Positions 61,470 through 64,000 of a stretch of 64,000 nt of DNA are shown piece by piece. Position 1 is the first letter of the stretch; each line of letters begins with the position of its first letter. The notes beneath the pieces were generated by a model. That model ran no database searches. It was not told where the DNA came from and saw only the letters and a program-made list of their open reading frames with translations. The stretch is taken from the NCBI RefSeq assembly GCF_947489715.1, contig NZ_CANLER010000011.1, positions 62,001 to 126,000 of the forward strand, read 5' to 3'. The position numbers and the translations under genes were made by a program. The DNA comes from an uncultured Roseovarius sp. (lineage in GTDB: Bacteria; Pseudomonadota; Alphaproteobacteria; Rhodobacterales; Rhodobacteraceae).

Positions 61470-61702
61470 TTTATTCTCATATTATGGACTCTTTTATCGT
61501 ATATTGGGTGAATCGTTTGTAAAAGCACTATTTTCGCGACCGATACTGAAATTGTGCATGTCTTCCGATCTGCCAAAAAAGATTTGCGGTAGCAATCTGT
61601 GACGAGAGTGGGCCAAAAATCTTGCCAACAGGACTTTGGCTTGCCCTCGCGACACCTAAGTCTGCACGCACCGCTCGGTTCAGTCCTGACCAATCGAACA
61701 GG

Positions 61703-62455
61703 CTAGAACTGACCATTGAACTGGATTAGGGAGCTGATTTTCTCTGCGATAACCATCAACTTTTCCCCTCGTTTAGCTCGGTGTTTCGCGTCAAATCGCT
61801 TAATAGCTCCAATTGCACCAACGCTAAACAACGCGCCTGCACCCCCAATCTTAATTGGTGCGGCCACACTTGAGACGCCTCGCTCAATCTCTTCCACGCA
61901 TTCTGCATAACCGAGTTTCTGGACCTCCAGCAATTCGGCCTCCAACGATTGTCGATCTGCGGTGGTGTGTTTCGTAAAAGACTTGAGCTGCCCATTTAAA
62001 ACCTGCTCACGAAATTCTTCGCGTGCAAATGCAGCGATAGCCTTTGAACAAGAGCATGCGTGCAGTGGTCTCTTGCCAAACCCTGGGTGGAAGTAGGATC
62101 CATTATTGTGTTCCGGTGTTTCCACATGGATGATCGAGACGTTGTTGGATCGAAGCCGTGCAAGGAAGACGGCCTCACCGAATTGTGCCGCCGCCTCTTT
62201 CATGACAGGAGAAACGACACCGGCGACACCAGCGTCAGTTTTAGCCAGTAGTGCCACCTGAACTAGGTGCGCTCCAATTACGAATCGCGATTTCTGTTCA
62301 GTTTCGTCCAAAAACCTATGTTCAGCGAAAGATTGCAGCAACCGATAGCAAGTAGGGCGCGGTATTCCAGTCATCGGTTGTAGCTCAGTTGCGGATATCG
62401 GACGCCCAGCAACAGCAAGCGTTTCCAACACTTTCATCAGGCGATCAATACTCAT
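61703..62455 (-). CDS. IclR-family transcriptional regulator, divergent from methanethiol oxidase
   Basis: 250 residues from ATG 62455; an in-frame ATG at 62479 is possible, but it would place half of the direct-repeat site inside the gene. Winged helix: LMKVLETLAVAGRPISATEL, MTGIPRPTCYRLLQSFAEHR. Effector domain: EAVFLARLRSNNVSIIHVET, PGFGKRPLHACSCSKAIAAF, VEEIERGVSSVAAPIKIGGA. Closely similar in layout to the neighbouring IclR at 60660-61469, suggesting tandem duplication. Its target is most likely the divergent mtoX-like gene. Confidence 0.9.
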   Translation of the reverse strand: MSIDRLMKVLETLAVAGRPISATELQPMTGIPRPTCYRLLQSFAEHRFLDETEQKSRFVIGAHLVQVALLAKTDAGVAGVVSPVMKEAAAQFGEAVFLARLRSNNVSIIHVETPEHNNGSYFHPGFGKRPLHACSCSKAIAAFAREEFREQVLNGQLKSFTKHTTADRQSLEAELLEVQKLGYAECVEEIERGVSSVAAPIKIGGAGALFSVGAIGAIKRFDAKHRAKRGEKLMVIAEKISSLIQFNGQF

Positions 62456-62463
62456 TGCATTCT

Positions 62464-62496
62464 CATTTTTTGGGATCATTTTTCATTTTTTGAGAT
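62464..62496. promoter_or_regulatory. Direct-repeat site between IclR and methanethiol oxidase genes
   Basis: TCATTTTTTGGGAT and TCATTTTTTGAGAT (cores 62464-62476 and 62484-62496) are direct repeats spaced 20 bp start to start, two helical turns. They lie in the divergent control region, upstream of both genes if IclR starts at 62455. Confidence 0.5.
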
Positions 62497-62567
62497 TTTT
62501 TCTTTACAAACAACCGATTTCTCGTAGGCTAGAGCCATATTCACGATAATTTGGCAAGGTAAGAATC

Positions 62568-63953
62568 TTGACGGAAAAAAATGGCACCACATCAAATGAC
62601 AGCATAACCTGCTGTGGCCCAGGCTACGCCTCTCCAGAGAAAGCCATTAAGGCACCGCGCGAGAAATTGCTTTATTCGATCGCAATCTATACCGGAACCG
62701 GCATCCAAAAACCGGACTATCTCGCGACAGTTGATGCTGACCCTGACAGCCCCACCTATAGCCAGGTCATACATCGACTGGAAATGCCCGGCATTGGTGA
62801 TGAACTACATCACATGGGCTGGAATGCCTGTTCTAGTTGTTTTGACGATGGCAGCATGTCGCGCAAGTACTTGTTGCTGCCGGGTGTCCGGTCAAACAAC
62901 ATTCATGTCGTCGACACCGCAACAGATCCGCGTGCGCCGCAGCTGCATAAAGTTATCGACGGCGCGGAAATCAAAGCCAAGACCAACCTGTCGGGACCCC
63001 ATACAGTGCATTGCCTGGGGTCGGAAATCATCATCTCGTTTCTCGGGGATGCCCAAGGAAATGCACCGGGAGGGTATTTACATTTAAACAAGGACTTCGA
63101 GATTGTTGGCCGCTGGGAAAACTCCATGGGTGACATCAAGTTCGGATATGATTTCTGGTACCAGCCGCGCCACAATATCATGGTATCTTCTGAATGGGCG
63201 GCGCCAAACACCTTTATGCCGGGCTTTGACTTGGAGGAAGTAGGCCATTTGAAATATGGTCGGGAGCTTCACTTCTGGGATTTTGAGAAAAAGGTGCCCG
63301 TCGAAACGTTCTATTTGGGTGAAGACGGTCTGGTACCGCTTGAGGTCAAATTTCACCACAATCCGGACAGTTCGCACGGGTTTTGCGGTGCGGCTCTGAG
63401 TTCAAACGTCATTCACTGGTGGAAGGATGATGCGGGAAAGTGGCAATGGGAAAAGATTATCGACGTAGAAAACGAACCACACCCCGAATGGCCAATTCCA
63501 CTGCCAGGTGTGATGTCAGCAATCCTGGTGTCGATGGATGACAAATACCTTTATCTTAACAATTGGCTACATGGCGATATGCGGCAATATGACATTTCCG
63601 ACCCGCATAACCCAGTTCTGACCGGACAGGTTTGGATGGGTGGTTTGCTGAACAAGGCACCTGTCGTCAATGGTGTTGAGATGGCTGGTGGGCCGCAGAT
63701 GTTCCAGCTTAGCTTGGATGGTAAGCGGCTTTATGTCACGACTTCTCTCTTTTCCACTTGGGACAATCAGTTCTACCCGGACATTCGTACCAAAGGCGGT
63801 GTCATGGTCATGATCGACTGCGACCCGGTGAATGGCGGCATGACGCTCAATCCCGACTTTATTGTCGATTTTGGAAAAGAACCAAACGGCCCCAGCCGTT
63901 GTCACGAAACCCGCTATCCTGGCGGTGATTGCACATCGGATATCTGGGTATGA
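62568..63953 (+). CDS. mtoX: Methanethiol oxidase, SBP56 (selenium-binding protein) family
   Basis: 461 residues. Beta-propeller copper enzyme that oxidises methanethiol to formaldehyde, hydrogen sulfide and H2O2. SBP56 hallmarks are all present: TCCGPGYASPEKAIKAPREK near the N-terminus, LHHMGWNACSSCFDDGSMSR, LSGPHTVHCLGSEIIISFLG, SEWAAPNTFMPGFDLEEVGH, NWLHGDMRQYDISDPHNPVL and the C-terminal CHETRYPGGDCTSDIW. The first codon is TTG 62568 (AAGG upstream); no in-frame ATG fits. No obvious signal peptide is seen, although characterised MtoX is considered periplasmic. Divergent from an IclR gene. A further frame starts 10 bp after its stop. Confidence 0.92.
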   Translation: MTEKNGTTSNDSITCCGPGYASPEKAIKAPREKLLYSIAIYTGTGIQKPDYLATVDADPDSPTYSQVIHRLEMPGIGDELHHMGWNACSSCFDDGSMSRKYLLLPGVRSNNIHVVDTATDPRAPQLHKVIDGAEIKAKTNLSGPHTVHCLGSEIIISFLGDAQGNAPGGYLHLNKDFEIVGRWENSMGDIKFGYDFWYQPRHNIMVSSEWAAPNTFMPGFDLEEVGHLKYGRELHFWDFEKKVPVETFYLGEDGLVPLEVKFHHNPDSSHGFCGAALSSNVIHWWKDDAGKWQWEKIIDVENEPHPEWPIPLPGVMSAILVSMDDKYLYLNNWLHGDMRQYDISDPHNPVLTGQVWMGGLLNKAPVVNGVEMAGGPQMFQLSLDGKRLYVTTSLFSTWDNQFYPDIRTKGGVMVMIDCDPVNGGMTLNPDFIVDFGKEPNGPSRCHETRYPGGDCTSDIWV

Positions 63954-63963
63954 GGAATACGAT

Positions 63964-64000
63964 ATGAATCATCAGGAAGAATACCCCGCTGATTATCTGG
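63964..64000 (+). CDS. Start of an unidentified gene downstream of mtoX (cut by window edge)
   Basis: ATG 63964 has GAGGAA upstream and reads MNHQEEYPADYL to the window end. Its spacing of 10 bp from mtoX implies co-transcription. In known mtoX operons the next genes encode an SCO1/SenC copper chaperone and a MauG-like protein, but 12 residues are too few to identify it. Confidence 0.5.
   Translation, partial: MNHQEEYPADYL

Noticed and set aside
1..64000. tRNA, rRNA, prophage or defence system
   Set aside because: No cloverleaf-like segments, rRNA cores, phage structural genes, integrase, restriction enzyme or toxin-antitoxin pair were recognised on either strand.

Overview
The window looks like chromosome or large-replicon sequence from a marine Roseobacter-type alphaproteobacterium (Rhodobacteraceae). 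This rests on gene content: three small-molecule uptake systems of the ABC and TRAP type, many LysR and IclR regulators, a heterotetrameric sarcosine oxidase, class III alcohol dehydrogenase, methanethiol oxidase, and hairpin-forming intergenic repeats. No rRNA, tRNA, CRISPR array, phage module or recognisable defence locus was seen. Assignment to a genus is not possible by eye.

Layout. 1-6.1 kb: tail of a polar amino-acid ABC operon (ATPase, binding protein, two permeases), a LysR regulator and a YjiH-type membrane protein. 6.2-9.3 kb: a mostly non-coding stretch with a 251-bp transposon-like remnant carrying six internal binding-site-like repeats, a lone HisC-type aminotransferase, and a 31-residue membrane peptide gene with its own terminator. 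9.7-15.3 kb: a MarR-controlled monooxygenase operon with an 18-bp perfect palindrome over its promoter, an MFS exporter/LysR pair, a glyoxalase-like protein, and an unrecognised gene bracketed by two copies of an intergenic repeat. 15.5-20.3 kb: a TakPQM-like TRAP transporter whose large permease carries a C-terminal extension of about 330 residues. 20.5-32.7 kb: a peptide/opine-type ABC operon, RidA, a LysR regulator, then an operon for an ornithine cyclodeaminase-like enzyme, an M20 amidohydrolase, a second TRAP transporter and a cupin. 33-42 kb: small membrane protein, LysR/NhaC pair, ACT-domain protein, pruA, LysR/glutathione S-transferase pair, DUF1330, GFA protein, NTF2-like protein and a truncated metallo-hydrolase relic.

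42-64 kb is the most interesting part. It holds an OsmC/IclR pair, a kbl-tdh-thrC-ATPase operon, a dimethylglycine-dehydrogenase-like pseudogene with a large internal deletion, TetR, soxBDAG sarcosine oxidase, an unusual 605-residue Cys/Met-family PLP enzyme, a SouR/GbdR-like regulator, a pyruvate dehydrogenase E1 relic, class III alcohol/formaldehyde dehydrogenase, two IclR regulators and a methanethiol oxidase. Read together, these genes converge on glycine and formaldehyde: sarcosine oxidase makes glycine plus a C1 unit, Kbl/Tdh interconvert threonine and glycine, MtoX makes formaldehyde from methanethiol, and the class III dehydrogenase disposes of formaldehyde as its glutathione adduct. 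The PLP enzyme could plausibly feed methanethiol into this scheme, which is inference only.

Points most worth a second look: the Tdh has lost all four structural-zinc cysteines; threonine synthase is co-transcribed with threonine degradation genes and a P-loop protein of unknown function; three broken catabolic genes (metallo-hydrolase, dimethylglycine dehydrogenase-like, PDH E1) lie within 17 kb; and the 251-bp element has Tn7/TniA-like end architecture.
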